Below, one piece after another: positions 20,001-25,905 of a DNA stretch of 40,434 nucleotides. This DNA is from a virus: positions 1-40,434 of the IMG/VR virus record IMGVR_UViG_3300046167_000085; one strand, written 5' to 3'. The translations under genes and the position numbers were made by a program. The notes under the pieces were generated by a model. It worked only from the letters and a program-made list of their open reading frames with translations. It had not been told where the DNA came from and did not search any database. The stretch's first letter is position 1. Every line of letters starts with the position of its first letter.

Positions 20001-20741
20001 ACAAACCAAAGCGGAAGCACCTACGCATCTTGGAACTGGAAAGCTGGCGGCACGGCGGTCAGCAATACTGATGGCAGCATTACGTCACAGGTGTCTGCGA
20101 ATGTTGACGCAGGGTTTTCTATAGCCACTTACACGGGAACAGGTGCTAACGCTAGTTTTGGTCACGGCTTAGGCGTTGCGCCGGATATGGTGATGGTCAA
20201 GAGGCGTGATGCAACTAACGGTTGGATTGTGTTTCACAAAGATTTAACAACTGGACATATTCTTGTTTTAAGCAGCACTACATCGTCATTTTTCTCAAAC
20301 CAGTTTAGTCCAGACCCATCTAGTTCTGTTGTAAGCATTTTAGACCAACCTGCGACCAACGCATCTGGTGGAACTTATGTGGCTTACTCATTCGCAAATA
20401 CCGATGGCTATCTGAAGGCGGGCAGCTACACCGGCAACGGCCAGTCTGGGGATGGTGCGCCGTTTGTCTACACAGGGTTTAGGCCAGCTTGGGTTATGAT
20501 TAAGAACACAGCAGGAACTAATAGCTGGTGTATATATGATGTTGAGCGTGATACATACAATGTGTCTGATGCGTTATTGCAAGCGCAAGATTCTGCCGCT
20601 GAAGCTACATATGGCGGTTTAGATTTTACATCTAATGGTTTTAAAATCAGGTCAAATGTTGGTGCTTTAAACGGGTCAGGTAACACGTTAATATACCTCG
20701 CCTTCGCAGAACATCCATTCAAATACGCAAACGCCAGATAG
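17094..20741 (+). CDS. Large repeat-containing fibre/adhesin protein, C-terminal part (interrupted gene)
   Basis: The frame is open from 16947, and GTG 17094 is only the first start-like codon; the true start is ATG 16431. The 1215+ residues contain about nine units of one beta-repeat of ~90-110 residues (TYTGNGT, GF.P.FV.IK.R, then FVAYAWK or IYMAF), resembling the DUF7483-type repeats of marine phage appendages. Near 665-690 a KDVSGQGNHW linker leads to an SPRY-like domain (GKYYAEATK, FNFGQDSTF). Two more repeat groups follow. Glycine is mostly GGC and serine often AGC, unlike the GGT/TCT habit of neighbouring genes, suggesting acquisition by recombination. Confidence 0.85.
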   Translation: MSEGFNTVTYKGIGTKQSISGLGFSPDFVWMKRRTADDHDLQDSVRGGGKTLMSQSTAAETNLSGSYGINSFDGDGFSLVGNGGRTNESGGSYVAWNWDAGENNPATGHSSVTYIGNNTDNHRISGFGFEPDLVWIKRRDGVAGHQLYDSVRGATERLQSDSNGAESTQSTGLKSFDADGFTLGTLGGSNASSETFVAWAWDAGSGSPVSNTEGSITSTVKANPDYGFSITTYTGNGTNGATVGLGLDTPDLILFKSRNGTNKGWPVFVNAISTDGRKLRLDSTNALDSGTSEWPTVANTATTFRLGSGTFVNENGKDFVAYAWKSVAGYSSIGTYTGNGSSSGPTVTTGFRPGFVMVKNTTNSTFGNWHVFDGTRDVYDFQEDRLEWNTSDAEAVASGFFLGNFTDTGFEITNSSSHINQSGSTFIYMAFKGSYSDYVSDLNTDGTIDSRVKANPDYGFSIVGWAGTDGSSQTVGHGLGATPELFIIKNRTTAGQSWLVYTTAIDGSLDFLTLEDTDAKTNSGANAPTSSVFSVAGNSSNKSGSNHIAYCFNSVAGYSSIGSYSGTDSAGVTVTTGFRPAFVMIKATNIAENWVIIDNTRNPANPANSYLNPNTSSAEGSSSAFDIDFTDTGFVLQGTDDAINGYNGGTGEYIYMAFADTREAAFWKDVSGQGNHWTPNNLDYRDSLPDSPANNFAVLQPTAFVNTGGANSAQSLSEGNLRFTGTSTEGRSTPATIRVASGKYYAEATKTSGSGSVNVDFIVNNARVAGKSTSTTGDIIIVAVDVDAGKYWSGLNGTWDSSGNPATGANPTGTFTANSSFTFGGRVYDTARVGHFNFGQDSTFAGAKPMGAYTDDSELGTFQYAPPAGYLALCTANLPTPTIVDGSEYFNTVLWTGDGTGSRDIGGLLFAPDFTWIKNRTSAINHGLFDTVRGAGERLSSNLTNAETTRSDNLTLFNSDGFRVNSGSVTNQSGSTYASWNWKAGGTAVSNTDGSITSQVSANVDAGFSIATYTGTGANASFGHGLGVAPDMVMVKRRDATNGWIVFHKDLTTGHILVLSSTTSSFFSNQFSPDPSSSVVSILDQPATNASGGTYVAYSFANTDGYLKAGSYTGNGQSGDGAPFVYTGFRPAWVMIKNTAGTNSWCIYDVERDTYNVSDALLQAQDSAAEATYGGLDFTSNGFKIRSNVGALNGSGNTLIYLAFAEHPFKYANAR

Positions 20742-20750
20742 GAGTTAACT

Positions 20751-20888
20751 ATGGCATATAAATATAGTGGAAGAATAATCCGTACTGGCAAAAGCTGGGT
20801 GGACAATGATGGCATTACCCATCCTAAGAATTGGGCAGTGTGGTCAGCAGAAACAAAAGCAGAGAAGGGGGGTCATCTGGGAAGATGA
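20751..20888 (+). CDS. Fibre-assembly-like protein, 5' fragment (frameshifted at G6 tract)
   Basis: ATG 20751 after AGGAG opens a 45-residue frame (MAYKYSGRIIRTGKSW, then ITHPKNWAVWSAETKAEK) that stops at 20886-20888. The break lies at six G residues, 20867-20872. With five G the reading would go on as KGVIWEDDPSSFDSRFYWSAD into the frame that ends at 21294. The gene would then be one protein of about 180 residues. It follows the fibre gene by 9 bases, the usual place for a fibre chaperone or accessory gene. Confidence 0.7.
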   Translation: MAYKYSGRIIRTGKSWVDNDGITHPKNWAVWSAETKAEKGGHLGR

Positions 20889-21294
20889 TCCTTCTTCCTT
20901 TGACTCTAGGTTCTACTGGTCAGCAGATGTTCCAAAGTCCTTAGAGGATGTGAATGAAGTTGACGAGAACGGCAACGCAGTACTAGATGCTGACGGTGTA
21001 CAGCTAGTTACAAAGGGTTTGAAGTCCAACGCTATTGCTACTGTTAAGCAGCAAGCAGCAGGGCTTCTTACCCCTACTGACTGGTACGTTACACGTAAAG
21101 CAGAAACAGATACTGTAATCCCTTCAGATATCTTAACATACCGTCAATCCATCAGGACAGCCTCAGGAACGATTGAAGCAGCTATTAGCGGTGTCACTAC
21201 CCTAGAAGCCTTTATCGCGCTGTACGAGGCTCCTGTGGACGCTGATGGCAATCTTACAGGTAACGCACCTGTTAACGATTGGCCTGAGGCATGA
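20806..21294 (+). CDS. Fibre-assembly-like protein, 3' part
   Basis: The frame is open from 20806, but its first ~20 codons are the wrong frame of the overlapping fragment; real coding starts at the G run (20867-20872). The remaining ~140 residues include GLKSNAIATVKQQAAGLLTPTDWY, then VTRKAETDTVIPSDILTYRQSIRT and GVTTLEAF. The 'LLTPTDWYVTRKAE...IP..I..YR..IR' arrangement is that of the C-terminal part of tail-fibre assembly chaperones. The stop overlaps the next ATG (21291) by 4 bases. Confidence 0.78.
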   Translation: MMALPILRIGQCGQQKQKQRRGVIWEDDPSSFDSRFYWSADVPKSLEDVNEVDENGNAVLDADGVQLVTKGLKSNAIATVKQQAAGLLTPTDWYVTRKAETDTVIPSDILTYRQSIRTASGTIEAAISGVTTLEAFIALYEAPVDADGNLTGNAPVNDWPEA

Positions 21295-21494
21295 AACTAG
21301 AACAGTCAGTCAGTCCCGCCCTAAAGGTAGAACTAGAGTTAGAAGCACACGAAAAAGAATGTGCAGTGCGCTATGAGATGGTGCATGGTAAGCTAGAAAG
21401 CCTTGATAAGCGTATGTGGCGTTTAGAAGCAATGATCATGGGGTCAACGGTAATAGTCGTTGGCCTCGCTGCATCCCTGTTAATGAAGCTATAA
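21291..21494 (+). CDS. Small membrane protein with coiled coil (possible lysis or XhlA-like)
   Basis: In this 67-residue protein, residues 5-45 form a charged helix with heptad spacing (EAHEKECAVRYEMVHGKLES, DKRMWRLEAM). Residues 48-66 form one membrane segment (MGSTVIVVGLAASLLMKL). A soluble coiled coil followed by a C-terminal anchor is the layout of XhlA-type lysis accessories, but no specific signature is visible. It overlaps the preceding gene (ATGA) and precedes other membrane proteins and a holin. Confidence 0.7.
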   Translation: MKLEQSVSPALKVELELEAHEKECAVRYEMVHGKLESLDKRMWRLEAMIMGSTVIVVGLAASLLMKL

Positions 21495-21503
21495 GGAATT
21501 ACG

Positions 21504-22004
21504 ATGGAACCTATCAGTACTACCCTTGCAGGGATTGCATTAGTTAAACAGAGTGTGGACTTTATTAAAACACACATAAGCACTGTTCAAGATATTGGAC
21601 AAATAGCAAGCCAGATTGATGACCTGTTCACAGGTGAAAAACAAGTCCAACAAGCCAGAAACAAGAAGGCTGGTGGTGGACTTGGAGATCAGTTTGGGGT
21701 AGATACTGTAGCTAGAGAAGTCATAGATGCTAAACTCGCAGCAGAGAAGTTGCAGGAAGTAGCCACTATGGTTGACATGAGGTTTGGTCACGGTACTTGG
21801 AAAAGTATCTTGGCTGAACGTGCTAAGAGATTACAGGAACAACGAGAAGCCGAAGCTAAGGCTAAACGAGAAATGATACAGAAGGCCAAGGAGTTTGAGG
21901 AGACTATGAAGACCGTTGTGTTAATTGGTGCTATTCTAGCAATAGCCATAGGTCTTTTTATAACCGTTATGGTTTCTGTAGCGAAAGCGATGAGTTATGT
22001 TTAA
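21504..22004 (+). CDS. Conserved phage protein with C-terminal membrane segment
   Basis: The 166-residue product begins MEPISTTLAGIALVKQSVDF and has a Gly/Lys-rich joint near 55-62 (NKKAGGGLGDQF). A long charged helix follows (about 85-135; AERAKRLQEQREAEAKAKRE), then one membrane segment (138-160; VVLIGAILAIAIGLFITVMV). Proteins with this beginning occur in many marine phages without known function. The helix-plus-anchor layout would suit a spanin-like or holin-associated role, but there is no lipobox or signal peptide. The ATG follows AAGGAA. Confidence 0.72.
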   Translation: MEPISTTLAGIALVKQSVDFIKTHISTVQDIGQIASQIDDLFTGEKQVQQARNKKAGGGLGDQFGVDTVAREVIDAKLAAEKLQEVATMVDMRFGHGTWKSILAERAKRLQEQREAEAKAKREMIQKAKEFEETMKTVVLIGAILAIAIGLFITVMVSVAKAMSYV

Positions 22005-22200
22005 AACACTAGTACTAGCTTGCAGCCTGTCTGTACCTACGGATTGCTGGGAGTTTCACGATGTACGTGGCCCCTATCCCACATACGAACTATGTCAGAA
22101 AAGAGCCTACGTAATGGGTAACGACATTATGACTATGCAGGGTAGAGATTTAAGACCTAAGATGTTTAAGTGTCTTCCACTAAAGGGACAACAGCTATGA
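21997..22200 (+). CDS. Small Cys-containing, possibly exported protein
   Basis: This 67-residue protein starts with a short hydrophobic segment (MFKTLVLACSLSV) and carries four Cys residues (9, 17, 33, 59). The layout suggests an exported, disulfide-linked product: a DCWEFHDVRGPYPTYELCQKRA stretch in the middle and FKCLPL near the end. Leu-Ala-Cys at residues 7-9 could be a minimal lipobox, as in Rz1-like lipoproteins, but that is speculative. The ATG overlaps the end of the previous gene by 8 bases, and its own stop overlaps the holin start. Confidence 0.65.
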   Translation: MFKTLVLACSLSVPTDCWEFHDVRGPYPTYELCQKRAYVMGNDIMTMQGRDLRPKMFKCLPLKGQQL

Positions 22201-22580
22201 TGAGTGTATTACTACAGGGATTGTTTGGCGTAGCCAGCAGTGCCGTGGAAGGCTTTGTTGAAACAAAGAAAGCCAAAGCAAAGCAAAAATTAGTCAAGAT
22301 TCAAGCAGAAACCTCTCTTATGGAGAAGAAGATTTCTGGTGAGATTGATTGGGATAAGGCAGCAATAGATGGCGCAAAGGATAGTTGGAAGGATGAGTAT
22401 CTTACAATTTTGTTCAGTATACCACTGCTGCTATGTTTCTTACCCTTTACCGTGGAGTACGTAGAACGAGGCTTTGAGGCTTTGTCTATGACACCTGACT
22501 GGTATCGTTATACCTTAGGTATTATCGTATCAGCTAGCTTTGGTATTAAGGGTGCAACTAAAATGTTTGGAAAAAAGTAA
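22197..22580 (+). CDS. Holin-like membrane protein (GTA 3-TM holin type)
   Basis: The 127-residue product has a pattern typical of the 3-TM holin family known from gene transfer agents: a charged N-terminal helix, IDWDKAAIDGAKDSWKDEYL (residues 58-77), then hydrophobic helices TILFSIPLLLCFLPF and YTLGIIVSASFGIKG separated by TPDWYRY. Such holins permeabilise the inner membrane at the end of infection. The start is ATG 22197 or 22200, overlapping the previous stop. The stop overlaps the next ATG. Confidence 0.8.
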   Translation: MMSVLLQGLFGVASSAVEGFVETKKAKAKQKLVKIQAETSLMEKKISGEIDWDKAAIDGAKDSWKDEYLTILFSIPLLLCFLPFTVEYVERGFEALSMTPDWYRYTLGIIVSASFGIKGATKMFGKK

Positions 22581-22792
22581 TGAAGATACCTACAAAACCT
22601 AAAAATACTAATAAGTATAAAAAAAAAGTAATGCTTGATGGTGATACAGCTTATAACATAGCTAATACTTTATCACAGGGTATGGCTGGTGCTGGTTTAA
22701 CTGCTGGTGGTTACTATGCTAGTAAAGCTATTAAGGGAACTATTAGAGGTTTTAAAAGCATAGGAAAGACTATGGGAAGAAAACCAAAATGA
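22580..22792 (+). CDS. Small basic Gly-rich protein, unknown function
   Basis: This 70-residue protein has a Lys-rich N-terminus (KIPTKPKNTNKYKKKVM), a Gly/Ala-rich, weakly hydrophobic middle (GMAGAGLTAGGYYASKAI) and a basic tail (SIGKTMGRKPK). The middle could associate with membranes. It is tightly packed between the holin and small terminase genes, overlapping both by 1-4 bases. Its function is not recognised. Confidence 0.68.
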   Translation: MKIPTKPKNTNKYKKKVMLDGDTAYNIANTLSQGMAGAGLTAGGYYASKAIKGTIRGFKSIGKTMGRKPK

Positions 22793-23004
22793 CAGAAAAA
22801 GAACTGATGGATACCTTGCATGATGCAGTCACTAAAGAACTGCTTATGCGAGTACAGAGTGGAGAAGCAACTGCAAGTGAACTGTCAGTAGCTGTCAAGT
22901 TTCTTAAAGACAATGGTGCTTCTCTTGATGTAATTACAGCAGAAAGTCCTATGGCTAGTCTTCTACAAGACCTACCGTTTGACGTTGGAGAACAGTTACA
23001 ATGA
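22789..23004 (+). CDS. Small terminase subunit (DNA maturase A, T7 gp18-like)
   Basis: The 71-residue product resembles T7 gp18 (89 residues), which recognises concatemer DNA and works with the large subunit during packaging. The signature is KELLMRVQSGEATASELSVA followed by KFLKDNGASLD (residues 16-50), the helical core shared by T7-like small terminases. The ATG overlaps the previous stop (ATGA). It lies one gene ahead of the large terminase. Confidence 0.88.
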   Translation: MTEKELMDTLHDAVTKELLMRVQSGEATASELSVAVKFLKDNGASLDVITAESPMASLLQDLPFDVGEQLQ

Positions 23005-23315
23005 GGGAAGGTCCTAATGCAACACTGAAACACAAGGTAGTAACTCTTACTGGTGGTAACTGGACTAAGCTATTAGATACAAATGTCCAACGTACTTACC
23101 TAATGATACAGAACCAGTACGATGCCCATGCTATTGAGGTAGGCTTTGGTACAGATACTGTAGCACCTGCACACGGCTTTCAGATTGAGGGTGCATCATC
23201 TGGTAATAAAATACTAGATGTTACCTTTCAGTTTAACTCTGCGCCTATCAACGCTGTGTGGGCTAAGGCAGAAGACACACATGACCATGACGTAAGTATA
23301 GTACATGATGACTAA
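23001..23315 (+). CDS. Unknown beta-rich protein between the terminase genes
   Basis: This 104-residue protein has a predicted all-beta character (KVVTLTGGNWTKLL, TYLMIQNQYDAHAIEVGFG, ILDVTFQFNSAPINAVWAKA) and an acidic, His/Asp-rich tail (DTHDHDVSIVHDD). The pattern of a strand-rich core that handles 'GF..' loops recalls small virion stabilisation or decoration proteins, but I do not recognise the family. It overlaps both terminase genes, which is unusual because T7 places lysis genes (18.5, 18.7) here. Confidence 0.75.
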   Translation: MREGPNATLKHKVVTLTGGNWTKLLDTNVQRTYLMIQNQYDAHAIEVGFGTDTVAPAHGFQIEGASSGNKILDVTFQFNSAPINAVWAKAEDTHDHDVSIVHDD

Positions 23316-24978
23316 TGTTCCAGAACAACTTAAAGACTTTAGAAACTTTACATACCTTGTATGGCAGCATTTAGGACTGCCAGAGCCTACTGAGATACAG
23401 TATGACATAGCACACTATCTTCAGGATAGTCCTAAGCGTTGCATCATTGAGGCTTTCCGTGGTGTAGGTAAGTCTTACATTACTGCTGCCTACGTAGTAC
23501 ATCAGCTACTGCTTGACCCTCAACTAAAGTTTATGGTTGTGTCAGCGTCTAAGGCACGTGCCGATGACTTCTCTACCTTTACTCAGCGTATCATTATGGA
23601 ACTGCCTATATGTCAGCACCTAGTCGCTAAGGAAGGCCAGAGATGGTCTAAGATAGCCTTTGACGTAGCACCTGCTAAAGCCTCTGGTAGCCCCTCAGTA
23701 AAGTCTGTGGGTGTCACAGGACAGCTTACAGGTAGCCGTGCAGACATTATCATTGCTGATGACGTAGAAGTCCCTAACAACTCTATGACACACATGATGC
23801 GAGAGAAGCTAGGAGAGACTGTCAAGGAATTTGATGCTGTTCTCAAGCCTGAGGGTAAGATTATCTACCTTGGTACACCTCAAAACGAGATGTCCCTATA
23901 CAATGCCCTACTAGCACGTGGATACGAGATGAGAGTATGGCCTGCTAGATACCCTAGCCTAGAACGCGCAGAGAAGGCTTATGGGGGTAGGTTGGCTCCT
24001 CTCCTGTATGATTCTATACAAACTAACCTAGAGGCCGTGTATGGGCTTCCTACAGACCCTAAACGATTTGATGACACAGACTTACTGGAAAGAGAACTAA
24101 GTTATGGTAGAAGTGGCTTTGCTTTGCAATTTATGTTGGATACTTCACTATCTGATGCAAACAAATACCCCCTTAAACTAAGTGACCTAATGATCTACTC
24201 CTGTGACAAGGATACTGCACCTGAGAAACTAGTGTATGGTATCTTTAAGCCTCTTAACGAACTACCCAACGTAGGACTAGCAGGAGACAAGTTCTACGCC
24301 CCTGAGGACACCATAGGCAGGGCTGAGTACACTGGTAGTGTCTTAGCCATTGACCCCTCTGGTAGAGGCTCTGACGAGACAGCATACGCTGTTGTTAAGA
24401 TGTTAAACGGTTTCCTACACGTAGTAGACTGTGGTGGTGTTGAGGGTGGCTATAGTGATAGTACGCTGCAACATCTAACAGACTTGGCTAAGATACATCA
24501 GGTAAACATGGTGTTGGTTGAGAGTAACTTTGGTGACGGTATGTTTACTGAACTACTAAAGCCCTACTTACTGAAGACCTATCCTGTGACGATGGAAGAA
24601 GTTAGACACAGTAAACAGAAAGAACACAGAATAATAGATACCCTAGAGCCTGTTATGAACCAGCACAGGTTGGTTGTAGACCCTAAGGTAATACAAAAGG
24701 ACTACGACAGTACTCAACACATGCCACCAGATAAGGCTGCTAAGTATATGCTAGCCTATCAGATGACACGTATAACAAAACAAAGAGGGGCATTAGCACA
24801 TGACGATAGACTTGACGTACTTGCTATGGCAGTGCAGTACTGGTCAGACCAGATGGCTGCTGATGCAGATACAGAAATACGAACAAGAAAAGAAGAATTA
24901 CTTGAGGAAGAACTAGACAAGTTTATGGATGGTTTTAACTTCGGTAATAAACCTAGAGAATCCTTAGGGTTTTTCTAA
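23305..24978 (+). CDS. Large terminase subunit (DNA maturase B, T7 gp19-like)
   Basis: The 557-residue product is the packaging motor (586 residues in T7). Residues 51-57 (FRGVGKS) form the Walker A loop, and residues 146-154 (DIIIADDVE) Walker B. The C-terminal nuclease domain begins near 348 (AIDPSGRGSDETA), with the closing acidic motif HDDRLDVLAMA near 498-508. The start is ATG 23305 or 23308 and overlaps the preceding gene by 11 bases. The gene ends the late region; a 657-bp gene-free stretch follows. Confidence 0.97.
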   Translation: MMTNVPEQLKDFRNFTYLVWQHLGLPEPTEIQYDIAHYLQDSPKRCIIEAFRGVGKSYITAAYVVHQLLLDPQLKFMVVSASKARADDFSTFTQRIIMELPICQHLVAKEGQRWSKIAFDVAPAKASGSPSVKSVGVTGQLTGSRADIIIADDVEVPNNSMTHMMREKLGETVKEFDAVLKPEGKIIYLGTPQNEMSLYNALLARGYEMRVWPARYPSLERAEKAYGGRLAPLLYDSIQTNLEAVYGLPTDPKRFDDTDLLERELSYGRSGFALQFMLDTSLSDANKYPLKLSDLMIYSCDKDTAPEKLVYGIFKPLNELPNVGLAGDKFYAPEDTIGRAEYTGSVLAIDPSGRGSDETAYAVVKMLNGFLHVVDCGGVEGGYSDSTLQHLTDLAKIHQVNMVLVESNFGDGMFTELLKPYLLKTYPVTMEEVRHSKQKEHRIIDTLEPVMNQHRLVVDPKVIQKDYDSTQHMPPDKAAKYMLAYQMTRITKQRGALAHDDRLDVLAMAVQYWSDQMAADADTEIRTRKEELLEEELDKFMDGFNFGNKPRESLGFF

Positions 24979-24993
24979 TCTGTACCTCTTAGG
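24974..24993 (+). promoter_or_regulatory. Putative phage RNA-polymerase promoter, copy 3 (phiOR-like position)
   Basis: TCTAATCTGTACCTCTTAGG shares the first 14 positions (one variable) with 30870-30889 and 39499-39518. It starts at the stop region of the large terminase gene, where T7 carries promoter phiOR at the right end of its genome. The element looks like a T7-type promoter: a conserved recognition block followed by an A/T-rich -4 to -1 zone and a G. The assignment rests on sequence identity plus position. Confidence 0.65.
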
Positions 24994-25001
24994 CTAGACC
25001 C

Positions 25002-25077
25002 CTGTTACATAGTATAGTATAGGTATATGTTAAAGTATGTTTAACTATACCTTTACTATGTTGTACTTTGTGTAACA
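25002..25077. repeat. Large A/T-rich inverted repeat downstream of the large terminase
   Basis: Nested complementary arms are CTGTTACA (25002-25009) with TGTAACA (25071-25077), CATAGTA (25008-25014) with TACTATG (25054-25060), and GGTATATGTTAAA (25022-25034, one bulged T) with TTTAACTATACC (25040-25051) around loop GTATG. Together they can form a cruciform or a long RNA hairpin. No T tract follows. It could stop transcripts, protect an end or mark the packaging region. Confidence 0.6.
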
Positions 25078-25164
25078 CAGACGTTGTAGTTATTCTGATA
25101 GAGGAGTAACACAACTGTGCTTAAACAATGTGGCAGAGATGTGTAGGGTGTTTAAGATGGTGTT

Positions 25165-25185
25165 AGATTTTTTACAGAAAAATCT
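25165..25185 (+). other. Short perfect hairpin overlapping the -35 element
   Basis: AGATTTTT (25165-25172) and AAAAATCT (25178-25185) form an 8-bp stem around TACAG. It overlaps the -35 hexamer of the promoter at 25171-25200. It may be an operator-like dyad or an incidental A/T palindrome. Confidence 0.4.
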
Positions 25186-25200
25186 GAGGGGGTATATAAT
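25171..25200 (+). promoter_or_regulatory. Sigma70-type early promoter
   Basis: TTTACA (25171-25176; five of six to TTGACA), an 18-base spacer and a perfect TATAAT (25195-25200) read toward the early genes. Host-type promoters in the gap ahead of the first early gene are expected, since the phage polymerase has not yet been made. Transcription would start near 25207, placing the repeat array and leader unit in the transcript's 5' end. Confidence 0.65.
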
Positions 25201-25230
25201 AGTATAGAACGCGCGACACCCCCCTCGACA

Positions 25231-25355
25231 TGTCAAACTTTCAGTATAACACGCGACAGCATGGCTTGTCAATGTCAAACATTTGACAACAGTGTCAAAC
25301 ATATGACGCCTGAGTGTTGCAAATGTGCAACATGTGTGACATTTGTGCAACATGT
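25231..25355. repeat. Phased array of short repeats (TGTCAAAC and TGTGCAACATGT)
   Basis: TGTCAAAC occurs at 25231, 25273 and 25293, with starts 42 and 20 bases apart. Copies 2 and 3 each form the left half of a dyad (GTCAAACATTTGAC 25274-25287, perfect; GTCAAACATATGAC 25294-25307, partial). TGTGCAACATGT then occurs at 25324 and 25344, again 20 bases apart, and the first overlaps the dyad GTTGCA-AATG-TGCAAC (25316-25331). A further TGTCAAAC lies at 25475. Spacings near two and four helix turns suggest cooperative protein binding. T7 has short-repeat arrays beside its terminal repeat. Confidence 0.7.
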
Positions 25356-25523
25356 TTGTGTCTCTCTCTATCTATTCTTTTTATTTCAAACAATCTCAAA
25401 CTTTCTTTCATAATCTTTTCAATCACTTAGCCTATGATTCACAATTTTTATCTATTTTTTTGCATTTTGTGGGTTGTCAAACATCTCAAGGCATGATCTA
25501 GTAATGGTCATCAAGGGGACGCA

Positions 25524-25553
25524 ATGCCACGGCAGACAATCCTTGAAGCCTAG
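25524..25553 (+). CDS. Possible 9-residue leader peptide
   Basis: AAGGGG (25513-25518) lies 5 bases before ATG 25524, which opens MPRQTILEA and stops at TAG 25551-25553. The stop lies inside the left arm of the stem-loop at 25548-25589. A good ribosome binding site on a tiny frame that ends in a hairpin suggests a regulatory leader. No homologue is known to me, and translation is unproven. Confidence 0.35.
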   Translation: MPRQTILEA

Positions 25554-25589
25554 CCACCTTAAACGGTACGTCCAAACTAGGGGCTAGGC
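25548..25589 (+). other. Stem-loop in the early leader
   Basis: GCCTAGCC (25548-25555) pairs perfectly with GGCTAGGC (25582-25589) around a 26-base loop. It follows the possible leader peptide and lies 46 bases before the first early gene. No T tract follows. A related CTAGGGGC sequence recurs in the hairpin at 25853-25876. Confidence 0.5.
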
Positions 25590-25635
25590 GAAACAGACTA
25601 GAAGACAACGCAATAAAGCAAGAGGATTTAAGACA

Positions 25636-25836
25636 ATGGCATACAAAGTAAACAAAAAAGCTACAGTTACCATGACGTTTGATGAACATGAATTAACGTC
25701 CTTATGGTTAGCCTTGGATTTGAAAGCCAAGGAAGATTTGAAAGAATATAACCACGTTTTCCGCAATACTCAAAAACTGTTTGACATGATTGACAAAGCT
25801 GGTGATGAATTAAACAAAGCATTGGATGCCGAATAG
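25636..25836 (+). CDS. First early gene, small protein of unknown function
   Basis: The 66-residue product is charged and mainly helical (KVNKKATVTMTFDEHELTSL, then KAKEDLKEYNHVFRNTQKLF). It has no Cys and no membrane segment. AGAGGA lies 9 bases upstream of the ATG. As the first gene after the early promoter region it is a likely host-takeover factor, as T7 genes 0.3-0.7 are, but it resembles none of them. Confidence 0.78.
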   Translation: MAYKVNKKATVTMTFDEHELTSLWLALDLKAKEDLKEYNHVFRNTQKLFDMIDKAGDELNKALDAE

Positions 25837-25905
25837 GCTTGACATTCTAAACGCTAGGGGCGATGATGTCCCTAGCACTAACCAAAGGGGCTTGACATGT
25901 TAAAC
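25836..25905 (+). promoter_or_regulatory. Two direct repeats carrying -35-like TTGACA, with a hairpin between
   Basis: GGCTTGACATNNTAAAC occurs at 25836-25852 and 25889-25905. The first TTGACA (25839-25844) has GATGAT 17 bases downstream. The second (25892-25897) has TATTTA 18 bases downstream. Between them GCTAGGG (25853-25859) pairs with CCCTAGC (25870-25876). Both are plausible weak early promoters; the hairpin may insulate or regulate them. Confidence 0.45.

Noticed and set aside
22027-22039. Fourth copy of the promoter-like motif (TCTGTACCTACGG)
   Set aside because: Inside a coding frame, lacks the TCTAA half and the A/T-rich part.
25090-25353. 87-codon - strand frame in the gene-free region
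   Set aside because: It runs through the repeat array and promoter, has no ribosome binding site, and its composition mirrors the repeats.
25231-25355. CRISPR-like array
   Set aside because: Repeats are only 8-12 bases, dyads vary and there are no unique spacers of proper length.
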